Shown: positions 7,560 to 16,406 of the stretch, one piece after another
Layout: each line of letters begins with the position of its first letter
Position numbering within the stretch: the stretch's first letter is position 1
DNA from: Planctomycetota bacterium
GTDB taxonomy: Bacteria; Planctomycetota; MHYJ01; JACQXL01; JACQZI01
NCBI GenBank assembly: GCA_016207825.1
Contig: JACQZI010000027.1
Coordinates: 62,001-126,000 of the forward strand
DNA: 64,000 nt
Direction of reading: 5' to 3'
The notes under the pieces: generated by a model
The model's input: only the letters and a program-made list of their open reading frames with translations
Told to the model about the DNA's origin: nothing
Database searches by the model: none
Translations under genes and position numbers: made by a program

Positions 7560-8495
7560 ATGAAAATGGCGGTTATCGGTGCCGGGCCAATCGGTTCGAT
7601 TCTGGGCGGGTATCTGGCAAAGGGCGGACACGAAATCGCCTTTGTCGATATTCTTAAGGATCACCTTGATGCCGTTAAAGCAAAAGGACTTGTTATTTCC
7701 GGCGTGACGGAAATTAAAGCCAAAATAGCCGGGACTTACCTCAAAGCAGGCGAGCTGAAATCATTCAAACCGGAAATTATATTTATCTGCCTGAAAGCGC
7801 CGGTCGTGAAAATCATTGCTTCGGAACTACGAACTCTTAATTCAGAACTCCAAACTATTACCTGGGTAAGCTTCCAGAACGGGCTTGAAGTGGAAAAAGA
7901 CCTGGCTGATATCGCCGGAGGAGATAAAGTAATACGCGTGGTGATTAACTATGCGGGGAATCTCATCGCGCCGGGCGAGGTCAAGATGTCTTTCTTTAAT
8001 AAGCCCAATTATATCGGTTCATTTAATTCTAGGGGTGAGGGCAAGGCAAAGGAAATTGCCGGTCTTATGACAAAGGCGAATTTGGATACGGAATTTGTCA
8101 GCGATATAAAGAAATACGAATGGGAAAAGGTGATTTTGAACGCCGCGTTAAGTCCGCTTTGCGCGATTACCGGAATGACCATGAAGCAGGCGATGGATTT
8201 CCCGGGAACCTACCGCCTGGTCGAAGAGGTTCTGAAGGAAGGGATTGTTGTCGCCAAAGCATTGAGCTATGATTACGGGGAGAAGTTCTTTGAGCATTGC
8301 ATCGGATATCTAAAAAACGCCGGGCATCACAAGACCTCGATGCATATCGATATAGAGGCCAAGCGCGCGACGGAGATAGATTTTATCAATAAGAAAATCG
8401 TGGATTACGGGCAGGTTAAAGGCATTAAAACGCCCTATAACGAAACGATTACGAATATCATCAAAGGAATGGAAGTCAGAAACCTCGGCAAGTAA
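7560..8495 (+). CDS. panE: 2-dehydropantoate 2-reductase (ketopantoate reductase)
   Basis: 311 residues. N-terminal NADP-binding GAGPIGSILGG, then FICLKAP, WVSFQNGLE and the C-terminal helical domain with KYEWEKVILNAALSPLCAI (the conserved Lys and Asn region) and HKTSMHIDIEAKRATEID. It reduces ketopantoate to pantoate for CoA synthesis. Other pan genes are not in the window, and some relatives act on other 2-oxo acids, so the substrate is inferred. AAAAGGAG precedes the ATG. A short stretch at about 7822-7857, with repeated GAACT words, encodes SELRTLNSELQT and looks like a repeat-derived in-frame segment. Confidence 0.85.
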   Translation: MKMAVIGAGPIGSILGGYLAKGGHEIAFVDILKDHLDAVKAKGLVISGVTEIKAKIAGTYLKAGELKSFKPEIIFICLKAPVVKIIASELRTLNSELQTITWVSFQNGLEVEKDLADIAGGDKVIRVVINYAGNLIAPGEVKMSFFNKPNYIGSFNSRGEGKAKEIAGLMTKANLDTEFVSDIKKYEWEKVILNAALSPLCAITGMTMKQAMDFPGTYRLVEEVLKEGIVVAKALSYDYGEKFFEHCIGYLKNAGHHKTSMHIDIEAKRATEIDFINKKIVDYGQVKGIKTPYNETITNIIKGMEVRNLGK

Positions 8496-8500
8496 TCCGC

Positions 8501-8707
8501 TTAGGCCTTTTCCGCTTTTCCGTTCTTGATAATCAATCCGTTCTCGCCGATATCGTTATTTTCTTCCGCGGGGTCTTCCTTTGAACCGGCGCTTTTGCCG
8601 CAGGAAGGACAGGTGTAATGTTTGCTCGGTAATTCTTTGCCATCTTTAATAACCGTAATGGCAAAAGGCGGCAGGCTTACTCCGCAACGCATACAGAAAG
8701 TGACCAT
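8501..8707 (-). CDS. Small zinc-ribbon protein
   Basis: 68 residues. Two Cys pairs (CMRC near residue 5 and CPSC near residue 33) suggest one zinc site; the tail is acidic and then basic. AGGAG before the ATG. It lies tail-to-tail with panE (5 bases) and just downstream of holA on the same strand, so it is probably co-transcribed with holA. I do not recognise the family beyond the ribbon. Confidence 0.6.
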   Translation of the reverse strand: MVTFCMRCGVSLPPFAITVIKDGKELPSKHYTCPSCGKSAGSKEDPAEENNDIGENGLIIKNGKAEKA

Positions 8708-8718
8708 ATTTTTTTCTC

Positions 8719-9576
8719 CTATATTAAGTTAACAATCAATGTTTTTAAAGCAAGATCGTCTGGCATCACGCTGGTTTTGATTACCTTATCCGTTTGAATG
8801 AGCTTTGCGATTTTATCCTTCTGGTTCTTACTGGGATTTGTTTTATAGTGCCATCCGAGGAAACCGATAATCCTTTCGGATGATTCACCCAGAGCTAAAA
8901 GCCTGTCCAGCTCCGCCAGGGCAGATTCCGTTTGCCCGTTTCTGATGTGAGAGACGAGTTTTTTAATATCACCTTCTATCCCGGAATCCACTAAGCCCAG
9001 GATATCGTTTTCTTCGATAGTTGCGCGGGTGCCGGCAAAGAGAATTATTTTTTTAAGAGTATCGTCGATGAGCGTAAGATTGTTTCCGGTATATTCGGAA
9101 ATTAATTTTGCGGTTGAACGCGCCATTGATTTGCCGTAACCGGATACTTGTAAAATAATCCATTTAGGCAGTTCATAATCCGGGATAGATTGGCATTCTA
9201 TTTGCAAAACCGTTTTTTCCGGCAGATTCAAAGCCGTATTGGTTTTGATAATCAAGATAATATAACCAGACGGTTGTTTGAGGTATGTGTCCAGGGTGGT
9301 TTTTACCTCCTCACGGAATTTGGGGTCGCCGGACAGCTCAAGCACGACCAGCTTCTTTTTAGCGAAGAAAGGCAGTGCGCAGAGTTCGGTGAGTAGATTA
9401 GCTGATGTATAATTTTCCTGCCTGAAAAACGATGCGATGTCCATATCAGGATAAAGAGATTTTATGGCCTCAATTCCTTTATCTTTCAGGAAATCTTCCG
9501 TTCCGCTGAACATGAATACGGGCCGCGCCGGTAATTTGCCCCGCGCAATAGAGGAAAGAAAATCATAGTAGTTCAT
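8719..9576 (-). CDS. holA: DNA polymerase III delta subunit
   Basis: 285 residues, the clamp-loader subunit that opens the beta ring. The family layout is visible. An N-terminal AAA+-like fold without Walker motifs starts with PVFMFSGTEDFLKDKGI, followed by LPFFAKKKLVVL, the helical middle (TLIDDTLKKIILFAG, DILGLVDSG) and the C-terminal collar domain (LDRLLALGESSERIIGFLGWHY). Slightly short for the family (about 330), mostly at the C-terminus. Confidence 0.85.
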   Translation of the reverse strand: MNYYDFLSSIARGKLPARPVFMFSGTEDFLKDKGIEAIKSLYPDMDIASFFRQENYTSANLLTELCALPFFAKKKLVVLELSGDPKFREEVKTTLDTYLKQPSGYIILIIKTNTALNLPEKTVLQIECQSIPDYELPKWIILQVSGYGKSMARSTAKLISEYTGNNLTLIDDTLKKIILFAGTRATIEENDILGLVDSGIEGDIKKLVSHIRNGQTESALAELDRLLALGESSERIIGFLGWHYKTNPSKNQKDKIAKLIQTDKVIKTSVMPDDLALKTLIVNLI

Positions 9577-9668
9577 ACGCCAATATTTTACCAGAAATTA
9601 CCGGAGTGTCCAGAGAAATTTATAGAATTACTTTGAGTTTCTGATATATTAATGATTAATTGAAAATA

Positions 9669-10301
9669 ATGCAATCAGATTACAATGATTTCTGGCAAAA
9701 GCATATTGGAGTAAAAGGCAAGCGTTTCGGCTGGTTCCGCCGCAAGCGCTATGCGGTGCTGGCGAAATTATTTCCGCGTTTCATGCTTAAACGGTTCCCG
9801 GCGCGTAAATACCATCTGGGCGTGGCATCCATATCAGAAGGCGATTTTTGCGATATCGGCTCCGGGCTGGGGGGCGCTACCGCGTTGTATAATGCTTTAA
9901 GTAATAAACCGGCTGTAGGAATTGATATATCTGTTGAGGCGGTTTCATTTGCCCAAAGCGAAAAGAAACGGCTTGGGTTTAAGAAAGTCCGGTTTGCGGT
10001 AAGCGATGTGTTTCGCACGCCTTTTAAGGATAATTCGTTTGATACGGTTTATCTCGGCCAGATTTTGGAACATCTGCCGGATGAGCATAAATCTTTGCGC
10101 GAGGCCTGTCGGATATTAAAACCAAACGGTTTATTAGTGATTACGGTTCCCAAAGAAGATATGCTGCCGAGCCCTTATCATGTTAGGGAGTATACTACAG
10201 ACAGCCTGAAAAACCTGCTTAAGCCTTACAGCAATGAAGAAATCGCTTTTTACGACTTTGACAAAACGCGGTTGGCCGCTTCGCTCAGGATTAAAAAATG
10301 A
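9669..10301 (+). CDS. Class I SAM-dependent methyltransferase
   Basis: 210 residues from the ATG at 9669 (a TTG three codons upstream is less likely). Motif I FCDIGSGLGGATALY, motif II-like GIDISVEAVSFA, and the post-motif block QILEHLPDEHKSLREACRIL followed by NGLLVITVPKED are typical of the Methyltransf_11/25 type. The basic N-terminus (KRFGWFRRKRYAVLAKLFPR) may contact membrane or nucleic acid. The substrate is unknown. It ends in TGA, so TGA is a normal stop here. Confidence 0.8.
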   Translation: MQSDYNDFWQKHIGVKGKRFGWFRRKRYAVLAKLFPRFMLKRFPARKYHLGVASISEGDFCDIGSGLGGATALYNALSNKPAVGIDISVEAVSFAQSEKKRLGFKKVRFAVSDVFRTPFKDNSFDTVYLGQILEHLPDEHKSLREACRILKPNGLLVITVPKEDMLPSPYHVREYTTDSLKNLLKPYSNEEIAFYDFDKTRLAASLRIKK

Positions 10302-10323
10302 CTATGTTTATAAGTTATTTTAT

Positions 10324-10351
10324 TTGACTTACTATGGGAATAACCTAAAAT
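10324..10351 (+). promoter_or_regulatory. Sigma-70-type promoter for the thioredoxin-like gene
   Basis: TTGACT (10324-10329), 16-base spacer, TAAAAT (10346-10351), about 35 bases before the ATG at 10387, with AAAGGAG in between. Confidence 0.55.
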
Positions 10352-10386
10352 CTAAACTCAACATTAAATATGTAAAGGAGATTAAT

Positions 10387-11400
10387 ATGGTGAAGAAAAG
10401 CGTTATCGGCGGAATAATCGCTGCGTTACTAATTTGCGTAACGCAATCCGCGCTTTTTGCCGGAGACGGGTGGCTTACTTCGTTTGATAAAGGCAAGGAA
10501 ATTGCCAAGAAGGAGAAGAAAGACATCATCGTTGATTTTACCGGCTCTGATTGGTGCGGCTGGTGCATCCAGTTGCATGAAGAAGTGTTTTCAACCGATA
10601 AGTGGAAAAAAGAAGGTTCCAAAAAATATGTTATGGTCAGCCTGGATTTCCCCCGCAACAAGCAAATGCCTGAAGATGAAAAGAAAGCTAATGATAAGTT
10701 AATGAAACTGTTCGGTGTAGAAGGCTTCCCGACTATTTTCCTGGTTGATTCGGATGGCAAACCCTATGCCAAGACCGGTTACCAGAAGGGCGGGCCGGAA
10801 AATTATCTCAAGCACTTGGGCGAGCTTTCCAAGCAAAAAGAAACAAGAGATAATATAATGTCCGAAATAAAGAAAGCAGAAAAAGAAGAAAGCCTTAAAT
10901 TGCTGGATGAGCTTATAGGCAAGCTTAAGGAGTGGGGTGTTGATGGGGCTTATGTTGAGACAAAAGAAGAAATTGTCGGCCTGGATTCGGACAATAAAAA
11001 CGGGATGAAACTTAAATATTCCGTAGAACTTACATATTATTACCGCAAAGCAGGGGAACCCGATAAGAGTAATGCGTATCTGAATGAAGTGGAAAAATTA
11101 AGCGAAGGTGAAGCCTCTAGTATAAAAATGGATTTTAAGATAGAGGAAATAGAAGCGAAATACCTCCAAGGGCAGAAACCTGATTTCGAAGGCGCAAAAA
11201 AGGCTTTGAACGAGCTTATTAAAGACAACAAAAAAGGGAAAATTGCGCAAAAGGTTTATTTTGAGATTGCCGGAATAGATTATCAGCTTAAGAATAACGA
11301 AGCGTGCATTAAGGATTTGGAAAACGCCTTAAATGCCGCCCCTGATTCAGAGCTTGCCAGCCAGATTAAAGGTATATTAAAGGAAAAGTTTAATAAATAA
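10387..11400 (+). CDS. Exported thioredoxin-like protein with helical C-terminal repeats
   Basis: 337 residues. The start at 10387 is chosen for AAAGGAG just upstream and because a signal peptide (VKKSVIGGIIAALLICVTQ...ALFAG) begins there. The thioredoxin fold has the active site CGWC (C57-C60) in FTGSDWCGWC and the cis-Pro in GVEGFPTIFL. Residues about 150-337 are helical and TPR-like. It probably acts as a periplasmic thiol oxidoreductase of the thioredoxin_7/DUF255-like type common in planctomycetes. It aligns with the putative CxxU protein at 63307. Confidence 0.8.
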   Translation: MVKKSVIGGIIAALLICVTQSALFAGDGWLTSFDKGKEIAKKEKKDIIVDFTGSDWCGWCIQLHEEVFSTDKWKKEGSKKYVMVSLDFPRNKQMPEDEKKANDKLMKLFGVEGFPTIFLVDSDGKPYAKTGYQKGGPENYLKHLGELSKQKETRDNIMSEIKKAEKEESLKLLDELIGKLKEWGVDGAYVETKEEIVGLDSDNKNGMKLKYSVELTYYYRKAGEPDKSNAYLNEVEKLSEGEASSIKMDFKIEEIEAKYLQGQKPDFEGAKKALNELIKDNKKGKIAQKVYFEIAGIDYQLKNNEACIKDLENALNAAPDSELASQIKGILKEKFNK

Positions 11401-11532
11401 ATTCTCAATAGGATATATCCGCATTACCGATAGTCATTAAAGGTGCGCCTTTAAAGACGCTCCCGCCAGATGCGGGAAATCTTTAAGGGCACCAGCCTCT
11501 TTTTAGAAGTTTCCTTTGGCATAAATAAATCT

Positions 11533-13755
11533 ATGCTTGATTTATCTGTTGTCATTATAAACCGCAATACCCGGGATTCTGTTTTAGAGTGCTTGTCATC
11601 AATCGCAAATAATGTTAAAGAAATTACCTGTGAAATAATAGTGGTGGATAATAATTCCACGGATGGCAGCGTTCAGGCGATAAAGGAAAAGCATCCGCAG
11701 GTAAAAATACTGGAAAATGAATCCAACGTCGGTTTTGCCTATGCGGTAAATCAGGGTTTGAAGGAGGCAAAAGGACGTTATTACCTGAGCCTTAACAGCG
11801 ATACGCAGCTTACCCCGGGCGCTTTGGAGAAAATGGTCCGGTTTATGGATGAAAACCTGTCCGTCGGTATGGCCGGCGCGCAGTTGGTTAAAGAAAACGG
11901 AGAGCCGCAAAACTCATTCGATAATTTCCCCGGAATTATTTCCACCTTGTTCAATAAAAGCGTGTTACGGTTGCTATTCCCATCCAGCTATGCTGGTAAA
12001 AATATCGCCCGTGATGAGGGTATCCCTTTTGAAGTGGAATCGCTGGTCGGCGCCTGCATGATAATCCGGCCTTCGGCGTTGGACAAGACAGGCTGGTTTG
12101 ACCAGGATTATTTCGTTTTCCTGGAAGAAACAGATTTATGCCTCAGGATGCGCAAAGCTGGTCTGAAAGTAATGGTTATCCCTCAAGCCAAGGTGTTCCA
12201 TTTCCAGGGCGAAACTAAAAAACAGACCCTGATACCGGCAAAAGTGGAATATCTCGTGTCTCTTTACAAATATTTTCGCAAGAATAGTTCTCTTTCTGTT
12301 TACCGGATAATCAGGATCACTTATCCTTTCCGTTTATTATGCCAGTCTGTTTTTACCTTTATAGGGTGTGTCTTTACCATCGGGCTGGTTAAACATGTAA
12401 GAATTCAATGCTATACATATTCTTATCTTTTCCTTTGGCATCTTTTATGGTGCCCTGAAGAGATGAGCCTGAAAGGAATCAGCGAAAAACTTAAGCAAAT
12501 GCCCAAAACCGTGCCTATTAAGTGGGTTATCCAGGATGTCTATCTGGATACGGATGATTTGCCGGTAGAGCTTGATATAAACCGGATGCCTTACAAACAG
12601 GGGTTTGAAAGCACATTGCTGAAAGAGACCAGGCTAAAAAGGCTGGTAAGATTTAAAACCCCCTTGGGGCGCAGTTACCTTATAAAAATGTATAAGGATA
12701 TTCATCCTTTCAGTTGGCTGAAAAACAGGGTAAGCGGAGATAAAGCAATGAGGGATTTGGTTCTTGCCAGGAAGATTTCTTATCTTGGCATTCCCAATGT
12801 CGTTCCCGTGGCCGTCGGATTTAACGACAAATTGCCATGGACGCCGAAGTATTATATCGCGGTAACGAGAGAACTTGAAAATGCCTGCGGATTAAACAAC
12901 TACCTTTCGCGCCATCCGCTTGCGGCATACCTGCCGTATAATCAGAACATAAGGAGAAGGGTGGTTAAGGCTTGGGGACAGATGGCAGGCAAGATACATC
13001 AGCGTGGAATCCTGCAAGATGATTTTGACCCTAACAATATTGTCCTGCAGTTTAAAGGGGGAGACGCAGAGTTCTATCTTTTCCTGGTGGATTTTGAAAG
13101 GGTAAAAATACTTAAAAAGCTTTTGCTTAACCAGCAAATACACAGTCTGGCAAAACTGAGCCGTTTAAGCGTAGGGATTAACAATACGGACCGCCTGACA
13201 TTTTTAAAGGGCTATCTTAATACGGATAATAAAACAATAATCAAAACATGGATAAAACAGATTAAAAAAGAGTATGATAATAACAAGCTAAAAGATTATT
13301 TATGGGCGGAAAAAGTAAGCCTTTTGGAAAGCAGCCGTATCGGAAGGCATAACACCAAAGAGTTCACGGTATTCTACCGTAAGAAATATCCGGAGAATAT
13401 GAGGCCGGGTTTTAACGAAAGCGAAATTATTGCTTTGCTTCGGCGAATAAAAGAGGGGAATACCGTTTTCGGCCCTTTTATGTTTATCAGGGGAAATAAA
13501 GAAGTCGTTGGGTTGTCGGCAAAAGCGTTCCCCCATTACAAAACAGCAAAAAATATATGGCAAAATCTGAATGCTTTATTGAGGATTTATACCGTGCCGG
13601 CACTTCCGGTTGCGTTGATAAAGGATAAAAAGAGTTTTAATAAAGGAATAATCGTCTTCGAGCCGATAAACCTAAATCGCTATGTTTCCGGGTTCTTCGT
13701 CAATCCAAAGATTCAAGAAAGATTGACAGGAATAAATAATATTGGTATAAAGTGA
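11533..13755 (+). CDS. Glycosyltransferase family 2 fused to a lipopolysaccharide kinase-like domain
   Basis: 740 residues from the ATG at 11533; the upstream in-frame extension lacks family sequence. Residues 1-290 are a GT2 fold (LSVVIINRNT, VVDNNSTDGS, NSDTQL for the DxD position, EETDLCLRM), close to rhamnosyl/polysaccharide transferases. A hydrophobic segment follows near residues 275-300. Residues about 350-580 resemble WaaP/Kdo-kinase-type protein kinase-like folds: KTPLGRSYLIKMYK (Lys), HQRGILQDDFDPNNIVL (catalytic loop with D and N) and FLVDFERVK (metal Asp). The last 150 residues are a further uncharacterised domain. It probably modifies lipid A core or another envelope glycan. The two-enzyme fusion is unusual to me. 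Confidence 0.75.
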   Translation: MLDLSVVIINRNTRDSVLECLSSIANNVKEITCEIIVVDNNSTDGSVQAIKEKHPQVKILENESNVGFAYAVNQGLKEAKGRYYLSLNSDTQLTPGALEKMVRFMDENLSVGMAGAQLVKENGEPQNSFDNFPGIISTLFNKSVLRLLFPSSYAGKNIARDEGIPFEVESLVGACMIIRPSALDKTGWFDQDYFVFLEETDLCLRMRKAGLKVMVIPQAKVFHFQGETKKQTLIPAKVEYLVSLYKYFRKNSSLSVYRIIRITYPFRLLCQSVFTFIGCVFTIGLVKHVRIQCYTYSYLFLWHLLWCPEEMSLKGISEKLKQMPKTVPIKWVIQDVYLDTDDLPVELDINRMPYKQGFESTLLKETRLKRLVRFKTPLGRSYLIKMYKDIHPFSWLKNRVSGDKAMRDLVLARKISYLGIPNVVPVAVGFNDKLPWTPKYYIAVTRELENACGLNNYLSRHPLAAYLPYNQNIRRRVVKAWGQMAGKIHQRGILQDDFDPNNIVLQFKGGDAEFYLFLVDFERVKILKKLLLNQQIHSLAKLSRLSVGINNTDRLTFLKGYLNTDNKTIIKTWIKQIKKEYDNNKLKDYLWAEKVSLLESSRIGRHNTKEFTVFYRKKYPENMRPGFNESEIIALLRRIKEGNTVFGPFMFIRGNKEVVGLSAKAFPHYKTAKNIWQNLNALLRIYTVPALPVALIKDKKSFNKGIIVFEPINLNRYVSGFFVNPKIQERLTGINNIGIK

Positions 13756-13769
13756 GCTTTTATCCCGTT

Positions 13770-13800
13770 CCCGTTATTCCGCCAAGACGGGATAACGGGG
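13770..13800 (+). terminator. GC-rich hairpin after the glycosyltransferase gene
   Basis: CCCGTTATTCCGCC pairs with GACGGGATAACGGG around a short loop (11 of 14 positions). It lies between the GT/kinase gene and tRNA-Thr and could end transcription, although no T-run follows. It abuts the tRNA 5' end. Confidence 0.35.
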
Positions 13801-13871
13801 CTGGGATAGCTCAACAGTAGAGCACCGGTTTTGTAAACCGGTGGTTGCGGGTGCGAATCCCGCTCCCAGCT
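13800..13871 (+). tRNA. tRNA-Thr (anticodon TGT)
   Basis: Acceptor GCTGGGA pairs with TCCCAGC, the anticodon loop TTTGTAA is closed by CCGGT/ACCGG, and the T-arm contains GTGCGAATC. First of four tRNAs before tuf, in the same order as E. coli thrU-tyrU-glyT-thrT-tufB. CCA is not encoded. Confidence 0.93.
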
Positions 13872-13889
13872 TTGATAAAGAAGCTGGCA

Positions 13890-13972
13890 GAAAACAGTAG
13901 TCAGTAAACAGTGTGTTTTTCCTTTGGGGCGGATATAAAGCTGATTACTAATTACTGCTTACTGGTTACTCT
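13890..13972. repeat. Imperfect inverted repeat with CAGTAA-type arms
   Basis: AACAGTAGTCAGTAAACAGT (from 13893) and ATTACTAATTACTGCTTACT (from 13944) are related in opposite orientation. Both arms are built of the short word CAGTAA/TTACTG. No gene is inside. It looks like another of the small empty inverted-repeat elements in this window. Confidence 0.35.
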
Positions 13973-13978
13973 TTTAAC

Positions 13979-14060
13979 GGGCAGGTACCCAAGTGGTCAA
14001 AGGGGACAGACTGTAAATCTGTTGGCGATGCCTTCGGGGGTTCAAATCCCTCCCTGCCCA
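13979..14060 (+). tRNA. tRNA-Tyr (anticodon GTA)
   Basis: Acceptor GGGCAGG/CCTGCCC, anticodon stem ACAGA/TCTGT around CTGTAAA, and a long variable arm (GGCGATGCCTTCGG region) as expected for bacterial tRNA-Tyr. Second tRNA of the tuf cluster. Confidence 0.92.
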
Positions 14061-14131
14061 ATATTTAACTAATAATAAAATAATTCATAACTCGAAACTT
14101 TTTTTCCGTTACGAGTTGTCAGGTGAAGATT

Positions 14132-14205
14132 GCGGGCGTTGCTTAATGGTAAAGCTCCAGCCTTCCAAGCTGGTCACGTGGGTTCGATTCCCATCGCCCG
14201 CTCCA
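14132..14205 (+). tRNA. tRNA-Gly (anticodon TCC)
   Basis: Acceptor GCGGGCG/CGCCCGC, anticodon stem CCAGC/GCTGG around CTTCCAA, T-arm GGGTTCGATTCCC. CCA is encoded at 14203-14205, unlike the neighbouring tRNAs. Confidence 0.93.
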
Positions 14206-14238
14206 GAAGAAATTTATAACTAAATTATAATATTTATC

Positions 14239-14267
14239 TTGACACTTTTGCTTAAAATAAATATACT
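14239..14267 (+). promoter_or_regulatory. Consensus sigma-70 promoter for tRNA-Thr/tuf
   Basis: TTGACA (14239-14244), 17-base spacer, TATACT (14262-14267). The match is near perfect and placed about 22 bases before tRNA-Thr(GGT), so it should drive the tRNA-tuf-rpmG-tRNA-Trp-secE-nusG unit. Confidence 0.75.
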
Positions 14268-14288
14268 TCTTAATTCTGTTATTTACAC

Positions 14289-14361
14289 GCTGTTGTAGCT
14301 CAGCTGGTAGAGCACGTCCTTGGTAAGGACGAGGTCATGGGTTCAAGTCCCATCAACAGCT
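14289..14361 (+). tRNA. tRNA-Thr (anticodon GGT)
   Basis: Acceptor GCTGTTG/CAACAGC, anticodon stem CGTCC/GGACG around TTGGTAA, T-arm GGGTTCAAGTCCC. It lies 47 bases before tuf as in the conserved bacterial arrangement. Confidence 0.93.
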
Positions 14362-14407
14362 TGGTATAAGAGCTAATTGAAAAACAAATTATTAGGAGGA
14401 TTTAAAA

Positions 14408-15616
14408 ATGGCAAAGGAAAAATTCCAACGAACTAAACCGCACCTGAACGTAGGGACTATCGGGCACATTGACCATGGCAAGACGATTTTAACTAGCACG
14501 ATCACCAATGTTTTAGCCAAAGCCAATATGTCAAAGGCAAAAAGCTATGCTGAAATCGCAAAAGGCGGCGAGCAGCGCGGCGAAACCAAAATCCTTACCA
14601 TCATGGTCGCCCACGTGGAGTACCAGACTGAAAAGCGTCATTATGCCCACATCGATTGCCCCGGGCATGCTGATTACATTAAGAACATGATTACCGGCGC
14701 CGCCCAGATGGATGGCGCGATTCTCGTTGTTTCCGCGGCTGACGGCCCGATGCCCCAGACCAAGGAACACGTCCTCTTGGCCCGCCAGGTGCAGGTCCCG
14801 GCAATCGTGGTATTCCTTTCCAAGACTGATTTAGTGACAGACCCTGAACTCTTGGACCTGGTTGAAGTGGAAATCAGGGAACTCTTGAATAAGTATAATT
14901 TCCCGGGCGACCAGACACCGGTTGTCCGCGGCGCGGCCTTGAAAGCCCTGGAATGCCTCTGCGCCAAGCGCGATTGCCAGTGGTGCGGCCAGATTTGGAA
15001 GCTGATGGATGCGCTGGATAGCTATATTCCGCTGCCCGTCCGCGAAGTCGAGAAGCCGTTCCTTATGCAGATTGAAGACGTCTTCAGCATTAAAGGAAGA
15101 GGCACCGTTGGCACCGGCCGTGTCGAACGCGGTAAGATTAAAGTCGGCGAAGCGGTTGATATCATCGGCTTTTCCAAGGAAATCAAGAAAAGCGTCGTAA
15201 CCGGCGTGGAAATGTTCAATAAAGAACTCGATGAAGGCATCACCGGCGACAATGTCGGTATCCTCCTGCGCGGCGTTGAAAAGGCCGAGCTCGAAAGAGG
15301 CATGGTCGTGGCGGCTCCGGGAAGCATTACCCCGCATACTAAATTCGAATCGGAAATTTATATTCTTTCCAAGGAAGAAGGCGGACGCCATACCCCATTC
15401 TTTGCGGGCTATCGGCCCCAGTTCTATTTCCGGACGACCGACGTTACCGGCAAGGTTGAATTGCCCCAGGGCGTGGAAATGGTCATGCCGGGCGACAACG
15501 TCAAGATGGTAGTGGAGTTGCAGGTGCCGGTTGCCATGGAAGAAAAACTGCGTTTCGCTATTCGTGAAGGCGGTAAAACGGTTGGTGCAGGCGTGGTGAC
15601 TAAAGTCCTTGCCTAA
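14408..15616 (+). CDS. tuf: Elongation factor Tu
   Basis: 402 residues. It delivers aminoacyl-tRNA to the ribosome as EF-Tu-GTP. P-loop GHIDHGKT (19-26), DCPGH and the C-terminal [16 protein letters not shown] are present. Switch I is enlarged ([16 protein letters not shown] instead of RGITINTxHVEY), a form I associate with planctomycetes. An extra Cys-rich bit, [11 protein letters not shown], sits in the region before domain 2. Oddities are Ile27 for the Thr after GKT, and the guanine-specificity motif NKxD reading SKTD in [16 protein letters not shown] precedes the ATG. The context (tRNA genes, rpmG, secE, nusG) shows it is the main tufB-position copy. Confidence 0.95.
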   Translation: MAKEKFQRTKPHLNVGTIGHIDHGKTILTSTITNVLAKANMSKAKSYAEIAKGGEQRGETKILTIMVAHVEYQTEKRHYAHIDCPGHADYIKNMITGAAQMDGAILVVSAADGPMPQTKEHVLLARQVQVPAIVVFLSKTDLVTDPELLDLVEVEIRELLNKYNFPGDQTPVVRGAALKALECLCAKRDCQWCGQIWKLMDALDSYIPLPVREVEKPFLMQIEDVFSIKGRGTVGTGRVERGKIKVGEAVDIIGFSKEIKKSVVTGVEMFNKELDEGITGDNVGILLRGVEKAELERGMVVAAPGSITPHTKFESEIYILSKEEGGRHTPFFAGYRPQFYFRTTDVTGKVELPQGVEMVMPGDNVKMVVELQVPVAMEEKLRFAIREGGKTVGAGVVTKVLA

Positions 15617-15639
15617 AACAACCAGGAACGTTTATAACT

Positions 15640-15789
15640 ATGCGTGAAGGTATTTTTTTGGAATGCACCAAATGCGGAGACCGTTATTACCGGGTCACTA
15701 AAAACTCTAAAAAGACGGGCAAGCTGGAATTGAAAAAATTCTGCCGAATTTGCCGCAGTCATACCGTGCATAAAGAAAGAAAAAAATAG
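15640..15789 (+). CDS. rpmG: 50S ribosomal protein L33
   Basis: 49 residues: MREGIFLECTKCGDRYYRVTKN..., with Cys pairs ECTKC and FCRIC, the zinc-binding form of L33. It lies 23 bases after tuf and before tRNA-Trp and secE, the normal order. Confidence 0.9.
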   Translation: MREGIFLECTKCGDRYYRVTKNSKKTGKLELKKFCRICRSHTVHKERKK

Positions 15790-15842
15790 TTCTGGCTTCA
15801 TCCGGTAGCAGATTTATTTGTGATTCTCTTTAATCTTAAAAT

Positions 15843-15916
15843 AGGTCTGTAGCTCCAATTGGTAGAGCGCCGGTCTCCAAAACCGGATGTTGGGGGTTCG
15901 AATCCCTCCAGACCTG
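15843..15916 (+). tRNA. tRNA-Trp (anticodon CCA)
   Basis: Acceptor AGGTCTG/CAGACCT, anticodon stem CCGGT/ACCGG around CTCCAAA, T-arm GGGTTCGAATCCC. It sits between rpmG and secE, as in many bacteria. Confidence 0.93.
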
Positions 15917-15942
15917 AATAAATTAATTCATATTGAAAAAAT

Positions 15943-16392
15943 ATGGGATTAAAATATTATAAAAAAGAACAGGGTAAGGTTATCCGCATCGTGACCGCTA
16001 TCTGCTTGTTCCTGATGGTGTGTTACGGATATTATTCGCTTTATCGTTTTGTCCCACCCATAAATACCGCAAATGGAAATTATACTTTTTGGGGAACCAT
16101 TCTTACTAAAATACCGTTCTTCGATTTCGGGATTAATTACGGTATGATTATTTCCGCTCTTTTATGCCTGGGCACATGCTTCTTTGTGTATCTTGTCGTT
16201 TTAAATAAGCCGAAAACCGCTGAATTCCTGATAGAATCCGAAGCCGAGCTTAAGAAGGTTTCCTGGCCCTCCCGCCAGCAATATACCGGCTCATCGGTTG
16301 CCGTAATTATTTCCGTGGTCGTCTTGGGCCTTTTCCTGGTCTCGGCGGATTGGATATTTTTGCAGTTGATGAAACTCATCAGGATATATTAA
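15943..16392 (+). CDS. secE: Preprotein translocase subunit SecE
   Basis: 149 residues, the longer three-helix form (helices near residues 16-35, 66-88 and 118-140). The conserved amphipathic block AELKKVSWPSRQQYTGSSVAVI precedes the last membrane helix. It clamps the two halves of SecY in the export channel. nusG follows after 14 bases. Confidence 0.9.
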   Translation: MGLKYYKKEQGKVIRIVTAICLFLMVCYGYYSLYRFVPPINTANGNYTFWGTILTKIPFFDFGINYGMIISALLCLGTCFFVYLVVLNKPKTAEFLIESEAELKKVSWPSRQQYTGSSVAVIISVVVLGLFLVSADWIFLQLMKLIRIY

Positions 16393-16406
16393 AGGAGAAA
16401 CGAAGA

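Noticed and set aside
7560-8495. panE repeat-derived segment as a definite insertion
   Set aside because: The GAACT-rich stretch at 7822-7857 looks repetitive, but I could not show from memory that homologues lack these residues, so it is only mentioned in the gene entry.
14531-15391. Long ORFs antisense to tuf, sucD, bamA and lpx genes
   Set aside because: They are mirror frames of highly conserved coding genes with strong codon bias and have no own initiation signals.
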